DNA of 64,000 nucleotides, from the NCBI RefSeq assembly GCF_900496995.4, contig NC_044027.1, positions 13,540,743-13,604,742 on the forward strand, given 5' to 3'. Numbering within the stretch: position 1 is the first letter of the stretch; every line of letters begins with the position of its first letter. A program made the position numbers and the translations under genes. The notes below the pieces were generated by a model. It saw only the letters and a list, made by a program, of their open reading frames with translations. It was not told the DNA's origin and made no database searches. The stretch comes from Aquila chrysaetos chrysaetos (Eukaryota; Chordata; Aves; Accipitriformes; Accipitridae). Positions 1-44,639 of this stretch are shown one piece after another.

Positions 1-3000
1 TAAAAAAGTCAGGATGCCTGAGAACACAAAGCAGGTCCCTCTGCTTCCCAGAAAGATGGGCAGAGGACACTGAGATGTCAGGACATCATGTCTCTCTTCG
101 GGACGAGTTCATTGCAGAACCGAACAGGCAGGCACAAGATAAAAAACCACGATAATTCTTTAATTATAAGCAAAGGGGTAGGTTTTAAGATTTTTCAGAA
201 GACCACACATAAATATGTTAGTATCCCACAAGTACAGTGTGCTGCCATAGCTACATCGCAGTTCTGGGAGCGGATCTCTGCCAAGGGACAGAATGATATC
301 ACCTGCATACTCACCCAAATTACCTTTACCTCCTCCAGCTTGTTTTTAAAGTTTGTCAAGCCTGTTTTGGCAAAGCATTCTTCTGGTTTTTTTGTGGGTT
401 TTTTCCTGTTGCCATCTGAGAGGTTATTGCCAGCAGGTACTGTCAGCACAAGTGTGGTCTGTTAAGTATGAAAATTGAAGCATTTAAGATTCTTTGTCTT
501 TCCTGAAAGCATCTGACAAGAAGCTTCACACAAATGATCAGCACAGCTTCCAGGCTCTGTTTTGTGAGCAGGAATGAAGCGCACACCACCTGCAAACTAG
601 GCTCACCAGCCCTTGGGTCCCAGCCCCGCAAGGTGGTTAACCCAAGGCAGAAGCCCAGCCCCAGCAGGGACAGTTTCTGTTACCTCTACTGCCTGGGTTC
701 CCAAATTAGAGGTTGCCGTGTCAAGTGGGAACCACAGACTTACAGTTGTTTCTGCTGCATTTGGGGTAACAGCAGCATTTGCGGGGCTGTAGCCAGAAGC
801 ACGGAACCAGTGGGAGAGCCCATGGCCAGCAAGTCTCTTGTCCGGCAGAGCGCTGAAGGTGACACCTGGGATACAGACACAGGATAACGCTTAATAAACA
901 CAACAAGCCTCGAGGCAAAGCGGGTTCCATTCTGCAGATTTTGGAAGAGGCAAACCAGCTCCAGTTCCACCAAAAGGCCTCCCGGAAAAAAGCAGAGAGT
1001 CCTGCAGCGCATTCCCAGGGCAAACTGGAGCAGACATGGAAACCAGTAAACAAAAAAAGCCAGGCAGCTGGATTTTCTGGTCTGGCCACATGTTTGGGGA
1101 AAGGAATCCACCAACTCCAGATTCCTGTGTTCCCTTTGTCTCTGCCAATAACAGGATCCCCCAGTCCTGGCAGGCCAGAAACCCACCGTGCAGGTGTGTC
1201 CTTCCCATGTCCAACAGGAAACCCAGCCTGGCACAGAAAGTGAAACAGTTCCTGGCCTTTATGATGATGAGTTCAGTTAAATATGGAACTAGTGAAATAC
1301 ACAAGCAGACCAAAGTAGAGCTCGCAGCCTGTTATTAAATTAAGCTGAGAAGACGTAAGCTTGGAATAACTCCACACCGTAGGATAATCCTATGTAATGG
1401 GGACAGGTACCCACTCCCCTCACAGGGTTTCCAGCAACCTGCATGCTACAGACAGGGCTCACACTGCTATGGTGTCCTGCCCCAGGGGCCTGCACCCCCT
1501 GCCCCATTTCGGGAGCTCCCCAGCCTGGGTCTGCCCCCCAGCTCTGCAGAAGGCACCCAACCACCACAGCTGCCCGGCTCGCAGCTCCTGTACAGCTTCT
1601 CAGAGCGGGTGCATTGCAGGTGCTTGGCCACCAGCAGCATGCAGAACACCTCTATAGCATAAAGCATCGTGTGACAATCTTTTCTTTTTGGATGACAAGG
1701 CTGAAAGCTCATTAAAGCTATTATAACAGAGGTTACAGGTGTAACAGAGTAGAGCCATTATTGTGTTTATGCTGTTGCAGCAACGTGTATAATTTAGTTT
1801 TCAAACTTTAATCATTTGGCTGCTAGGACAAATGGATCAGCGTGATGATGTTTTCCAGAGGAAGATGCTGATAATGTAATTTACAGGGCTTGATGATTTG
1901 CTCATGCATCTGGGATTCCCCTGGGATAAGAGATAGGATTTGACGGCTCACCAAACACATTATAGAATCTATCTCGCTTCACCTTGCTGAGTTTTGTCCC
2001 TTCTGAATTTATCTTGCTTTGTTTCTCCCCTGCTGCTGTACCTCAGCTCTCAAAGTGGGGAGGCAGGAGGCAAGAAAAGCCATCTCTGTTCCTGCTCACC
2101 CGCAGTGCCAAGGCGAGCAGAGCATAGAGATCCCAGCCCTGGCCGGAGACACACCTCCAATGATAGCAGAGGTGAGGCCCAGACTTAACTGCAGAGCCCC
2201 AAACTGATAAATTATCCCAGACTGATAAGACGATGCCCTGAGCCAGCAAAAGTTGAGGAAGTGGTGGCAGCAATGGGGAGAGGCATCAGGAAAGACTTAG
2301 GTCAGGGAGAACATGGGGCAGGGACGTGGCTGAGGTTCACACAGCAAAGGTGAGGTGGGCACAGTGAGGCCGAGGTCGTAGGAGAGAAATCAACAGCATC
2401 CGATTCTGGGGTAAGCAGAATCAGTATGTATCAGAGCACCCTGTTCACACACATGGCCCCTTAGTGAGTGGATTGGATCTGGATTGGAAAATAATATAAA
2501 GCCAGTGGGATGGTGGATGGACAGAGATACCCTGCATCCACATCCCCTCTGTGGTGCCTCTGTGGGGCTCAGACTAACTCGCCCACTCTGAGATCAGCAG
2601 AGGCACACGTTTGGAGGAGCACTGTCCCTTTAAAAAATGTGAATTTGTCCAGAAACAATTATGCAGCATAAACACAGAAAAATCAACAGGGTGAATTTCG
2701 AACTAATAAAGATTTAATCTCTAAGTCATGAGACTGCGTTTGTTAGGAAAATATACATACCCCTGAGAATCCAGCTACGGTTGCTATATTACACACTGTT
2801 CAGCAGCTCACTGGGCATTTTTCCAAATCCGTTTATTTTTAACATCAGTCACATTATTCAATTAATTATAAAAACACTGAGGTTTTCAAGAGATGTTTCT
2901 GATAAAACTGCCAAGTAAATATGCGTGAGAACAGCAAGGATTAAAATCTCTAAACTTTAGCATTTGGTGCTGTTGCTATAAACAAGAGAAGTCCTCCAAG

Positions 3001-4370
3001 GAGGTTATTTATCAGAGTGAATCATACCAGATAACACACAGCCTCCTCCCACACCACAAACAGAGAGATCGTTTGTCCTTTACCTAGTGAGGAAGCGAAA
3101 GATCAACACGTCCGTCAGTGGTACGCTCAGGGAATGAGAAGTGTGAGGGACTGGGCTGGATTCTTCAGATGCTTCCAGCATTTGAGCATCCCAGCTTGGC
3201 AAATATTAAATATTTAGCAGACTGAGCTCTTTCCCAATAAACTGAGAAATAGAAAGCAAAAAAGCCCAGCCCATCTCCAGCAATGTCTCGAGGCCTTGAA
3301 AACACCAGGTATCCATTGATGGAACGATTCAAGCCCTACCTTTAAAAGCAGCCTCCACAAACCCTGCTGTATGGGAAGACTGATATGTCCTGAGATGGTT
3401 TCACTGTACCAATATGAAATATTTTCCCAGCCCAAAGTCTGTGTATCTGCTTAACCTGGTAAGCAAGAATCATAACAACACATTTGGCTTAATCCAGTTT
3501 TTAACTTTTACCCAAGTACATTGACATGTACTTTTCCTAGCAGACTTTTTTTTTAAAGGCTCACATTGCGGTAGAATTATTTGATAGCTCTGATATTGTC
3601 TGCATAGATGGCAAAGATTAAAGGCAAGGAGTCTGGGCATCAAAGCCTGGCAAAGAGAGCGAGGACTCCCAGGCTTTCATCCAAGCTTTACCAGACATGC
3701 AAATCAGCCTTGGGAAAAGTCCTTCCCATATGAGCCTCAACTTCTCTGCCAGAGACTCTTAGGCACATCCCTAACTTTAAAAACTAGGCAAATCATATTG
3801 ATGATTGCAGACTCCTTCAGGACAAGGAGAGACATTTTGTTCTGCTTGCCCTTAAACAATGGAATCCTGCCTAACCAGGGATCCCAGCCACAGCACAGGA
3901 CACAGCAGCAGCACATAATAACAGGGAGCCATTTTGATGAAGAGATGTGTTTAACTGGTTGCCACATCTCACACACAGAGGGTGAGACTCCAGCTCCCGG
4001 CCCTGCCTTGCGCTGCCCACAGGGGTGTGCAGTGCCAGGGCCTCCCTCCTGCTCCACAACAGCCAGCCCAGATGCTGCTGGTCAGCCTGACCCACGGCCC
4101 GCTGTGTGGTACCCAAAGGTGCCAAGAGAGGACAGGGCGGCCACACCGCTGCGTTTGTGAGGCAGTGCTGCCTGAAGAGCTGCAGCGCACGGGACATACC
4201 TATTGGAAGGTGTGTCACCAGGAGCTGCCTGGGCAGGGAGGGCACTGGGACAAGGACAGGGCAAGGCGTCCTGGATGTCAAGGGGCAGCGCTGAAGAGAA
4301 CACAGAGAGACCACGTCTGTCAGAGCTGCCTCTCCCATCACCTCAGCCCAGGCAGGGTCACCTCGGCTGC
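1..4370. other. Upstream intergenic stretch, no gene recognised
   Basis: Mostly AT-rich single-copy-looking DNA. Open frames here are short (125 aa or less across most of it) and match no family I know. In the human order the next gene to the left would be NAIF1, but none of its Myb/SANT-like coding sequence is visible, so at most its 3' UTR could lie here. An AATAAA at 2705-2710 on the + strand could be such an end, but nothing else supports this. Two AT-rich blocks, about 1690-1960 and 2600-3070, contain homeodomain-like TAAT cores and could be conserved non-coding elements; this is only an impression from composition. Confidence 0.5.
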
Positions 4371-5100
4371 AGCCTCCAGGGGCCGAGGCCTGCCATCCTC
4401 TCATCCAGCCCCCTCCAGCCCCGTGCACTCCAGCGCCATCTCAGGGCTGCTCGGCCTGCGGGGTGCCTATGGGACATCCCGGAGGGGGCGGGAAGGCCCG
4501 AGGAACCCCCCTGCCCGGCAGCCACACGACTGGCCAGGCAGCCAAGCTGCGCCACGCTCCCGCCGCCCCTCCCCGGCGAGGCGACACCGGGGCCGCCACA
4601 GAGCCCCCCGCTTCCCGCCCACTCTCTCAGCCAGGAGGCGGGTCTTGCCCAAACCGACAGCCTCCGCCTCCAATCGCCGCGCTTTCTTCCCCGCCCCGTG
4701 CCGGAGCAACCAATCAAAGTCTCGTCTTTCTCGGCCCGCCTTCTTGCGGCTTGTCCAATCGGGCGGCGCCGCTCTCCTGTTCCCCTCCCCCCTCTCCGTG
4801 GAGGAGGTGGGAGGGGGGGTTGGTTACGTAGTGTCGGATCGGTATTCCCGAAGCGCGGTGGTGGCGTTGCTCTGCCTTGTGGCTGCTTGCGGAGTTGGCG
4901 TAGCGGCCGCAGTTTGCGTAGCGCTAGCAGAGGCGGCTGTGGCGGGGAGCAGCGGTGGCTGTGGCGGCCGTGCGAGGAGAGGGCAGGAGGTTCGAGCAGG
5001 GCCGGGCAGGGACCGGGCCAGGACCGGGCCGCAGGTCGGTGGAGGGAGCCGGGAAGCGGGCTGAGACCTCCCGTCGGTCAGCTCGTGATTGGGGGGCCGG
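4370..5100 (+). promoter_or_regulatory. CpG-island promoter, probably of EEIG1
   Basis: An abrupt CpG-rich island in AT-rich surroundings. It carries three CCAAT boxes in the same orientation at 4670-4674, 4710-4714 and 4755-4759, about 40-45 bp apart, which fits NF-Y binding. A GGGCGG Sp1-type box follows at 4761-4766. There is no TATA box, so transcription probably starts diffusely around 4830-4900. The next recognised + strand coding exon is at 6886, so the island most likely drives EEIG1 through a non-coding first exon. A possible donor is CAG|GTCGGT near 5035, but the exact splice is not certain. It could also serve a divergent transcript on the other strand. Confidence 0.65.
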
Positions 5101-5510
5101 GAGGGGGGCTGAGACCTGGCTGCAGCTCGGTGCACGGATCATGGGGCCGGAGCTGGGCTGCGGTGCGGCCCGGCTACGGCCCAGTGCTTGGCCCCTGGGG
5201 CTGGGAGGGGGGCTGATACCTGGCTGCAGTTCACTCTGTGGTTCACAGGGCCGGGAGGCAGGCAGAGACCTGGCCACCGTTCAGTGCTGGGCTCAGAAAG
5301 AGAGCTGAGACCTGACCACAGCTTAGTGCATGGCCCAGGGGTGCCAGGGGACAGGCTGTGATGTCACTGCAGCCTGGTAAGTGGTGCATGGGGCCCAGAG
5401 GCGGGCTGATACTTGTACGCGTCTCGGTGCACAGTCCGGGGGGCTGGAAGGCAGGCTGAGACCTAGTAGCAGCTCTGTGCAGGGGCAGGTATGGCTCATG
5501 GAGGGGGCTG
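5055..5510. repeat. Degenerate 50-bp minisatellite beside the EEIG1 promoter
   Basis: The phrase gctgagacctggctgcag and close variants start at about 5060, 5108, 5212, 5262, 5304, 5355, 5405 and 5455. The spacing is 42-52 bp, with one gap of 104 bp equal to two units. This makes about nine diverged copies of a roughly 50-bp unit that also contains a variable stretch like tcagtgcatggccc. It lies directly downstream of the CpG island, in the presumed 5' UTR or first intron. Copies differ by substitutions and small indels, so the array is old. Confidence 0.7.
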
Positions 5511-6394
5511 GTGGTGCGGAGCAGTCACCAATCTGCCCCCTTGCTCTGCTCCAAGGCAGCCGTAGGAGAGTGGTGCCTCTGCAGAGGTGCCCAGGCCCGG
5601 GTGCAGTGGGCAGAGCCGCCTGGATTCGCCCGCTCCCGCCCGAGCGGGAGAGGGGCTTTAACCGCACACCCGTACAGGCAGCAGGAGCTTTGCCTGCATT
5701 GGTTTGCAGTCATTAATTCTTAGTATCAGTGAGGATTGTTTACTGCCCCGTGTTCATAACCTCGTCCCTTTTAGATGCTAATCAGCTCTTGCCTCCCTGG
5801 CTTAGGTGTTGCATAAATGTGTAATGAAATTACTGTCTCCAGCCCCAAACTGAACTGTGCAGGGCACAGCTTGGTGTAGACCTGGTGCTGGGAGAAGGCA
5901 GCATGCTCGGTGGGCCTGGCTATTGGACAGCCAGATGACCTGATTTGGTTGTTATGCTGTGTAATCTGGAGCAGACTGCTTTTTTTTCCTATGTGCTGCT
6001 TCCTCCATTTATAAGATACAGGTGCTAACACTTAGGGCTGGTTGGAAATACAGAAAAGAAACAGATTTTTGCATTTCTTGAGATTGCTTTTGCTTACACT
6101 TGTTAGACTACATGTTAGACTGATCTTGCTCTGTAAACTGCTTCTAAAGATGATGGGTGAAAATAGAGCAGATTTTTATTAGCAGCTTTGCAAAACAGAA
6201 ATTACGAGGGGGATGACAACAGTGAAGCTTGCCCTAGGCAAAAAGGGGAAAGAGGATGTTGGGGCCAGGCTAATTGGGGCCATACCTCTTAAGACTGGTA
6301 TGAGTCCGGACTGAATATTACCCATCCAAACAGGTTTTAGAGGAGGAGGAGCCCAAGACTAGCTGGAACTAATTTACTCATTTCCCTCCCAAAG

Positions 6395-38238
<31,844 letters not shown>

Positions 38239-39107
38239 ATGTGAAGAACAGGGTAGAGCTGCTGGAAACAGGCCCCCTACCCAGTCCGCTGCCACATGGA
38301 TGCCAACCTTTACCTCTCTTCATGCAGCATTCCAGAAGGGATTTCTCCGCGCCCCTCCCCATACGTTTGCACTGCAGAACTACTCCGAGACCACTCCAGA
38401 TCATGCACTTTCCCTGTGTTGGCGTTACCCTTCTCTGCTTCCCAGTTCTTCCAGTGCCTGCCTTCCCCCTGTTTCTGATCAGATGCAAGGTGTCTGTTGG
38501 GTTTATCCTTAGTCCTAGAGGATGTTGCTCATCTGCATCCCTCACTCCACCCATTCACTTGCAACAGGGGACTTCTCAGCTTCTGTCTCCCCAGAACATT
38601 GGGTTATACCACTGTGAACTCTTCAAACCACTGGGGGAGGGGGAAACCATTCTAACCAAACCAAGAGCTGCTTGTTGGTGACATGGTGAAATGGCCACTT
38701 GCAGGATGCTTTATTCCATTGACTCTGCAAGGGAACATCACCTTCCAAGGCAACGGTTTTACTGAACAAGGTATGCTATGGTGTGCACTTCACCTTCCTA
38801 CCCTCAAATCCCCAAACATCCTCTTCTCATAGGAAATATCTCCCAAAAGTGCATTTCAGAAAACTACCGCAATCCAGATGGGAGTTGATAAACGGTTAAA
38901 TGCTAGTGCTTGTTATACCACTAACTGCATTACGCCCTTCTACTGCTGGGCATGGAAGGGCAGTGTTCATCTATCAGCATTAGCAGGAGCACTTTAGAGG
39001 TTCCAGATTTTACCTGGAGGAGGCTTCTACTTGCTGTTCCAGGAGCATAATCCCTGTTCGCTGGACTGATTCAGCAAATAGTCACTGTTGGAGCTTGGAA
39101 TACAAAG

Positions 39108-39111
<4 letters not shown>

Positions 39112-39146
<35 letters not shown>
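39112..39146. repeat. T(35) homopolymer
   Basis: An uninterrupted run of 35 T inside the presumed EEIG1 3' UTR. On the - strand it would be a poly(A) tail, so a retro-inserted fragment in reverse orientation is possible. The sequence to its right matches no SINE or gene I recognise, and no target-site duplication is evident. Length is likely unreliable or polymorphic. Confidence 0.85.
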
Positions 39147-39147
<1 letters not shown>

Positions 39148-42100
39148 GCTCAGGAAGGGAACTGCCCTTCTTGGACTGTGAAAAGAATCTGGTTATCTGA
39201 TCACCCTCCCCTGGGCCAGAGCAGGATGCAGTTGACTGCAGTGGTCTCTCTGTTGTGGTGGTGATTAACAATTGCCTCTCTTGGCCTGGGCCAGTAAGGG
39301 AATTGGTGTTGGTTGGCCTTTCTTGCCCTGTCAGCAGGGATCTATGCCTGAGCTGGTTCCTTTTGGGGCTGGGGAGAAGCCACTGTCTCTGCCTTCAAAG
39401 GTAGAATGGGTGTTTTCTGCTGCATTAGCCACAGCAGCCATTTTTACCTGCTCTGTGGTGAGTGAACTCTTCTGACAAGGCTTCAAACTGTTTTCTGGTT
39501 GATCTTTCAATTGCTCTTCTTTGGGTTTGGTTTCTGCAGTTGTTTGACACTTTAGCTGCCTCTTTTCCTTGCAGTGTGTGGCAGAGATGTCGGTCCCTTT
39601 CAGCTCCCACTTATAGATTCTCCTGGCAGCTGAATTGCAAACGAGGATCTATGCAGACTCCAGCCGTGGGCCATCAGCAGGCTGTGCTTGCAGCCCTTCC
39701 TGTACAGAGACTCTCAGCCAATAAGCTATTTCTGTGTAGTGCCCTTTCCTCTTTCGCCGGTGTACTGTAGTAGCACTCGGAGCAATGGCACACTCCTGGG
39801 CATGGCTGGGAACGTGCCCTCCTCTGACACACGTGTGCGTGCACATGCACAGGCACACACTTGTCCCATTCACGCAAGGAAAGACTTGTAACTGATCACG
39901 TTGTTGTCCAAATTCTTAGTTATTGTAAAGCCTTTTTTTTAAGGAGGGGGGGGAAAAAAAGGATTTATTGTGGTCTCTGTGGCCAGAATGCATGCAGATG
40001 AGCTACAGGAAAAGGGAATTTGGCAGAAGGAGAAACAAGGAATGAAAGGGCCTTGATTTATGTTTTTTTCTTTTTTCTTTTTTCCCTGCTAGCTAAGGAT
40101 GGCTGTATGGGGAAGGTGCTAGGCAGTGTGGCAAAGCTATACAGCTGTTTACTCTGTTTTGACAGTTTCTCTCTTAAAGTCAAGAGGTTTCTTTCTGTAT
40201 TTGGACAGACCATGTATAGGATATGGATCTTTTTCACCCTTTCCCTTCAAAGGGAATTAAATTTGGATTAGGGTAAGAAGGGGGTACAGACAACACCTTG
40301 GTTTGGTTTAATGTAGGGAAAAAGTATTGGATCTTTTGAGTCTGTCTAGAACAAAAGCTCTTTCACACTTGCTGGTGATTTTTAATGGTGATCTCTTCTT
40401 CATTCAGTCTGGGTAAGTTTGGCACTCGCTAGTAGGCTGGTGAGCATCCTGTCCTGTTCCTGGGATGCTGTGTGTCTGCAGGAAGGGGAGAATTGCTTGC
40501 CTTTCTCTCTCCCTGGGACTCTGCCAAAAAGCCAGGCCTGGCCTGACCCTCTGCTCAGGTCAGGGTGAGGGCAGAAGCAGGCTCAGACAGCAATGGATGT
40601 TCGTGCCCCATCTGCAGATGGCTGTGCGGAGCTGAGGGTCAGGCTGCTCTTCAGGGGCCAGCGAAGCCCCTCAGGAAATCAGGTCCAACTAGGACTTGAA
40701 AGGAGCAAACATAAGCCAGGAAAGAGGCCAAAACCCAGCTCACTTCTGTTGCTTTGCTTCTGTTCCCATGAAAAACAATGGCAGTCACTGAGAGCAGTTG
40801 GGAACCCAGGGCTTCCTTCTGGGCTCCCATTGGCAAGAGTCGGCTGCTCCAAGGCACTGGCAGCTCGGCATGTCACGAAATCTGCAGTGGGACAGAGGGA
40901 GGAATCTCTTCCCTGCGAAGCAAGAGGAGAAGCAGTTGAGCTTTTTAGAAAGCTGGTCTCATGTTCCCAGGCTGGCAGAGGCGTAACCTGCTCCATCACA
41001 TAGCTGTGGCCAACCTGGGCATGTTTCTGGCTTCTCTTCCAGCAGCTTGGCACATCACTGCTTGTGTTTTTGATAACTGTGTCTCATAGGGTATCTCTTC
41101 CTTCTCTCCACGTTATTACTGACTCCACAGATTCTGGTCTTTATGTAGCTTTTTAGCTCTCCTACCCCTCATTTTGAATAAGAAAGCAGCCCTAGTCATT
41201 CAGCCTGGTGCAGCACCGCCAGGGCTGGAGCACCCAGAGCAGACCCAGAGGGAGAAAGGAGCAGTCTGTTCCTATTTCTAGATCCCACGCAGAGCTCACA
41301 CTGCACCATCCATCACGAGCGATGCCCAGTGGTCCCTGACCGGTGGTGGGCGTACAAGGCGATGGTGATGGAAGTGGGGTCGCTTGTCCCGCAGACTTGC
41401 TGCCGTCTCTCGGGAAGCTGCATCTCACGAGCACTTTTTTCCTTGTGGCATCGCTGCCGTCTGTTCCTTGTTGGACTTTGAACATTTAAGTGAATCGGTT
41501 TCCAGACCCAAACCGCTGGCTAGTTTCCTTTGGTTTTTTGGGGGGGGGTTTGTTGTGAAGTTTATAGAATTTTTTTTTTTTTTATAAACCCAGCGGGCTG
41601 GTGTTTTTTTGACTGCATTATTGTGTCATTGATATTTTATTCCTGGGGGGCTGAGGGGGGGATGTTCTTCCCTATGTTGTTCCCCTTCTCAGGGGATTCA
41701 GAGGTGGCTTAAACAAGTAAAAGGACCTTATTGGCAAGACTCTGCATCCCCTGGCTCTCTGATGCGGGTGAGCAGGGCTGCTCATGTCTGGCTGACCCTG
41801 GAGAGCAGAGCTGGCTCTCTGCTCCAGTCTCGGGGGCCAGGTGAAACATGTGGGCTCTGCTCTCCCAGTTTCTGGACCTTTAGTTGGTGGAAGCCCGTTG
41901 CAAAGAGTTGAAAAATTCAGTGTAACTTTTTTACTAACTTTTTTTTTAAAACCAGTGTAAACTGAGTGAATGTCCAAAAGAATAGGCTTAGTTGTGACTT
42001 GGTGAAGGAAATGGGTTTCAATTGGAAATAGCGATGGAAAAAGGGGGAGAAGGATGTTGCTCCTCCATCTTCTTCTTTTGTATGGTCGGCACTTTAAATG

Positions 42101-43418
42101 GAGGCCTTTGTGCTGTCCTGACCCTCGGTGTGATGGGCAGCAGGCGTGTGATCTCTCCTCCCCGCCTCATTGCCACATCACTTTGGCCCCTGCAGAAAGT
42201 TAATAAGCCCTTTTAAATGTTTGCTTCAGTTTTTAGACGATTCCGAACCAGGCCGAGACCTGAAGAATATGTATTTCATTCTCATCTTAGTAGGAGGGGT
42301 TGACTTTTTATTTATTTTGTCGTTGCTGTTTCTTTTTAAACTGGTGGCTGTGCAGCTGGACTCTGCACATGCTGTTGTGAACCTCTGGGAAAACCTCACT
42401 CCAGGTACGCTAGAGCACCTAGGCTAAACACCCCTCCTGGAGAGGGCCCCCCCGCTCCCCTCCTCGCTGCCTTACCCGGGAGCTGCAAATTCACCCTCCG
42501 CCCCTCCTGCCCCATCCCTTGCCACCCCACCTAGTCTCTAGCTGAACACGTTCTTGCTCTGGTGACTGAGCCCTGTGGACAAGGCTGGTCCCCAGGGGCA
42601 AGTTCCTGCAAACGCTGCCTGGTCGCAGGTGTTTGTCCTTGAAAAGCCACTTCCTCGCTGGGGGGGGGGGTGATGAGCGCAAAATTCCCCCCCCCCTCCC
42701 CACTTCCCTCCCAAGAGCTGCGTCGTCCGTCAGCCCACCCGCACCATCCGAGCCTGATGCCCTCCACAGCTCCGCGTTGCATCACCCCTGCCCCATCGGG
42801 AGGGAGCAGACGTGGAAACCTGGGAAATAAAAAAGGAATTTGGATGAAGCTGTGAGCAAGAGGTGTGGCTGAGCCTCGTAACTTGCCTCAAACACAAGGA
42901 ATAACGGTAGAGCCCGTATTTTTGTGGGGGGAGGGGAGGGAAGGGGAGATCATGTTTTATTTTCTTGAAAGTTAATTGAGCTTGGTGATCTTCAGATGAG
43001 GCGCGCACTTGATTTATATCAGATTCTATAGAGAGATCGCTGATATTTTTGGAAAGGGAATGGGTCTATGCAAACTTCCAAAATTGCTTGAAAGATAGTT
43101 TAACATTTTTTTACTTTGAAATCTAAAGATAAATCTAACTTTTTTCTTAAAGCAGAGGTGCGTTTAGAAAGAGAAGCTACTTCCACTGCTCTATTTTGAT
43201 GATGATTCTTGGAAAGTTTGGGCTGGAGGGAATGACTATTTTTCACCATTTTTATCTTGCTCCTCTAGTTTTTTGTTTCTTTTTCTAACGGAATGCTGTG
43301 CCGTCTTTGATTCAACAGATCGTGTTTGTATTTTCTGTATCTGGTTCCTAACGTAGAGAAATAACAAATATATGAGGAAATCAATATAATGTCAAATGTT
43401 GTTATGGTTTGGGGGAAA

Positions 43419-43424
43419 AATAAA
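43419..43424 (+). terminator. Poly(A) signal, probable EEIG1 transcript end
   Basis: AATAAA preceded by gggggaaa and followed within 40 bases by a T/GT-rich downstream element. It is the last strong signal before the DPM2 CpG island. Confidence 0.6.
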
Positions 43425-43439
43425 GGTTTTTGGTACTTC

Positions 43440-44620
43440 ACACCGATTCTTCTTGCTTTGTTTCTTGTTTTAAATGTATTTAAGTATCTGCTAAGGAAGC
43501 AGAAGGGTGAGACAGGGCCTGCTGGCATGCAGGGCCCTGGAATAGGATTTGGCTTTGCGTTCTAGGATTTCCTTGGTGGCTGGGAGTGGAGATCCCTGCC
43601 AGCCCTTCCCTGCAGGCGGGAGCAGGGCCGGAGAGGGGAGCTGGCAGCCCAGCACCAGTCCAGTGGATGTGACAGCCTGCCATCCAGGCGGAAGGTGAAC
43701 TGGCGGGAGTCGCTGGCACTGTCTCGTGTTCCCGAACACCGTGTCCCAGCCCAGGCTGTGCGTGAACAGCCCCCTCCTGCCCCTGCTGCAGAACAGGGCT
43801 GGGCAGTCCCTTGCCAGCCTGGCCTGGGGGAAGGTGCCACAGCCCCGCGGGCTCCGGGAAAAGCCTGCGGGCCCTCGAGGCTTGTGCCGGGGCAGTCCCT
43901 CCTCTTCCACCCCAGGCTGGCAATACCATTAAAGGAGGTTTGAGCCAAATTTGGTGCCCGGATACTTGCTGCTGATGCATGCAAAGGCTGGAGGGGACCA
44001 GGGCCCCCGGGGAGGAAGCAGCTTTGCCTTCCCCACCCTCCCAAAACTTCAGCCACGCATGCTGATCAGCTACACCTTTGAGTCCCATGCAGGGTCTTCC
44101 CCTTTCCCTTGGCTGCCTCCCTTCCTCTGACGATCCCTTGTGTCCCTCGGCTGTTCAGTCTCGCTTTTTTCCTTTCCTCCAGCTGCAGCATGTGCGTGCG
44201 TGGAGAAATGGCTGGGGCGCAGGACACAAGGATCTCGGGTGTTGGAGCCGGTTTTGAGCTGCTTGGTTTCAAGATGAGTCGCTTCCATCAGAACTCACAG
44301 ACAGCAGGTGGCTGATGAAACCAGAGCACCCTGCTGCGGAAGGGGAGACCGTCCTCTCCCATCACCAGGTGACGGCACTGCAGCCGCTTCAAGCTGTAAA
44401 AAAAAAAAAAAAAAAAAAAAGAGATTTTAGTCTGAGGGGTGAGATACTGAAAGCAGGGAGGGCTGCCGGCCTGGGTCCCTTGGCCAGGCCAGCCGCCTGT
44501 CAGGCGTTTACCCTCCGTGCCAGGGCCCAGGGAGTGAAGGGCTCCCCAACACGGCGCCAAACCCTGGACAAATCTCTAAACGCTGCTGACGCGAAGTGGA
44601 GTTTCTGGGAATTTCATTTC
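43440..44620. other. EEIG1-DPM2 intergenic region
   Basis: GC content rises steeply here. Several overlapping - strand open frames, up to about 202 codons at 43480-44088, follow from GC-rich composition and show no recognised motif. An A(23) run lies at 44398-44420. No gene or repeat family is recognised. Confidence 0.5.
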
Positions 44621-44639
44621 TTTCACAACCCGCCTCACC

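Larger units (their letters stand above)
38239..43440 (+). other. Probable long 3' UTR of EEIG1
   Basis: After the stop codon at 38236-38238 no further splice-linked coding sequence is seen. The next convincing cleavage signal is AATAAA at 43419-43424, followed by a T/GT-rich stretch (tgctttgtttcttgtttt). This predicts a 3' UTR of about 5.2 kb. It contains a T(35) run at 39112-39146, a T/G-rich segment at 41520-41590 and an AT-rich block at 42210-42360 that looks conserved. Earlier alternative ends are possible. No open frame in it resembles a protein. Confidence 0.55.

Noticed and set aside
3982-5064. + strand open frame of about 360 codons over the EEIG1 island
   Set aside because: Stop-poor GC-rich promoter sequence, Arg/Ala/Pro-rich, no homology recognised.
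44398-44420. A(23) run as the tail of a processed retrocopy
   Set aside because: The sequence before it shows no recognised gene and no flanking target duplication, so only a homopolymer is supported.
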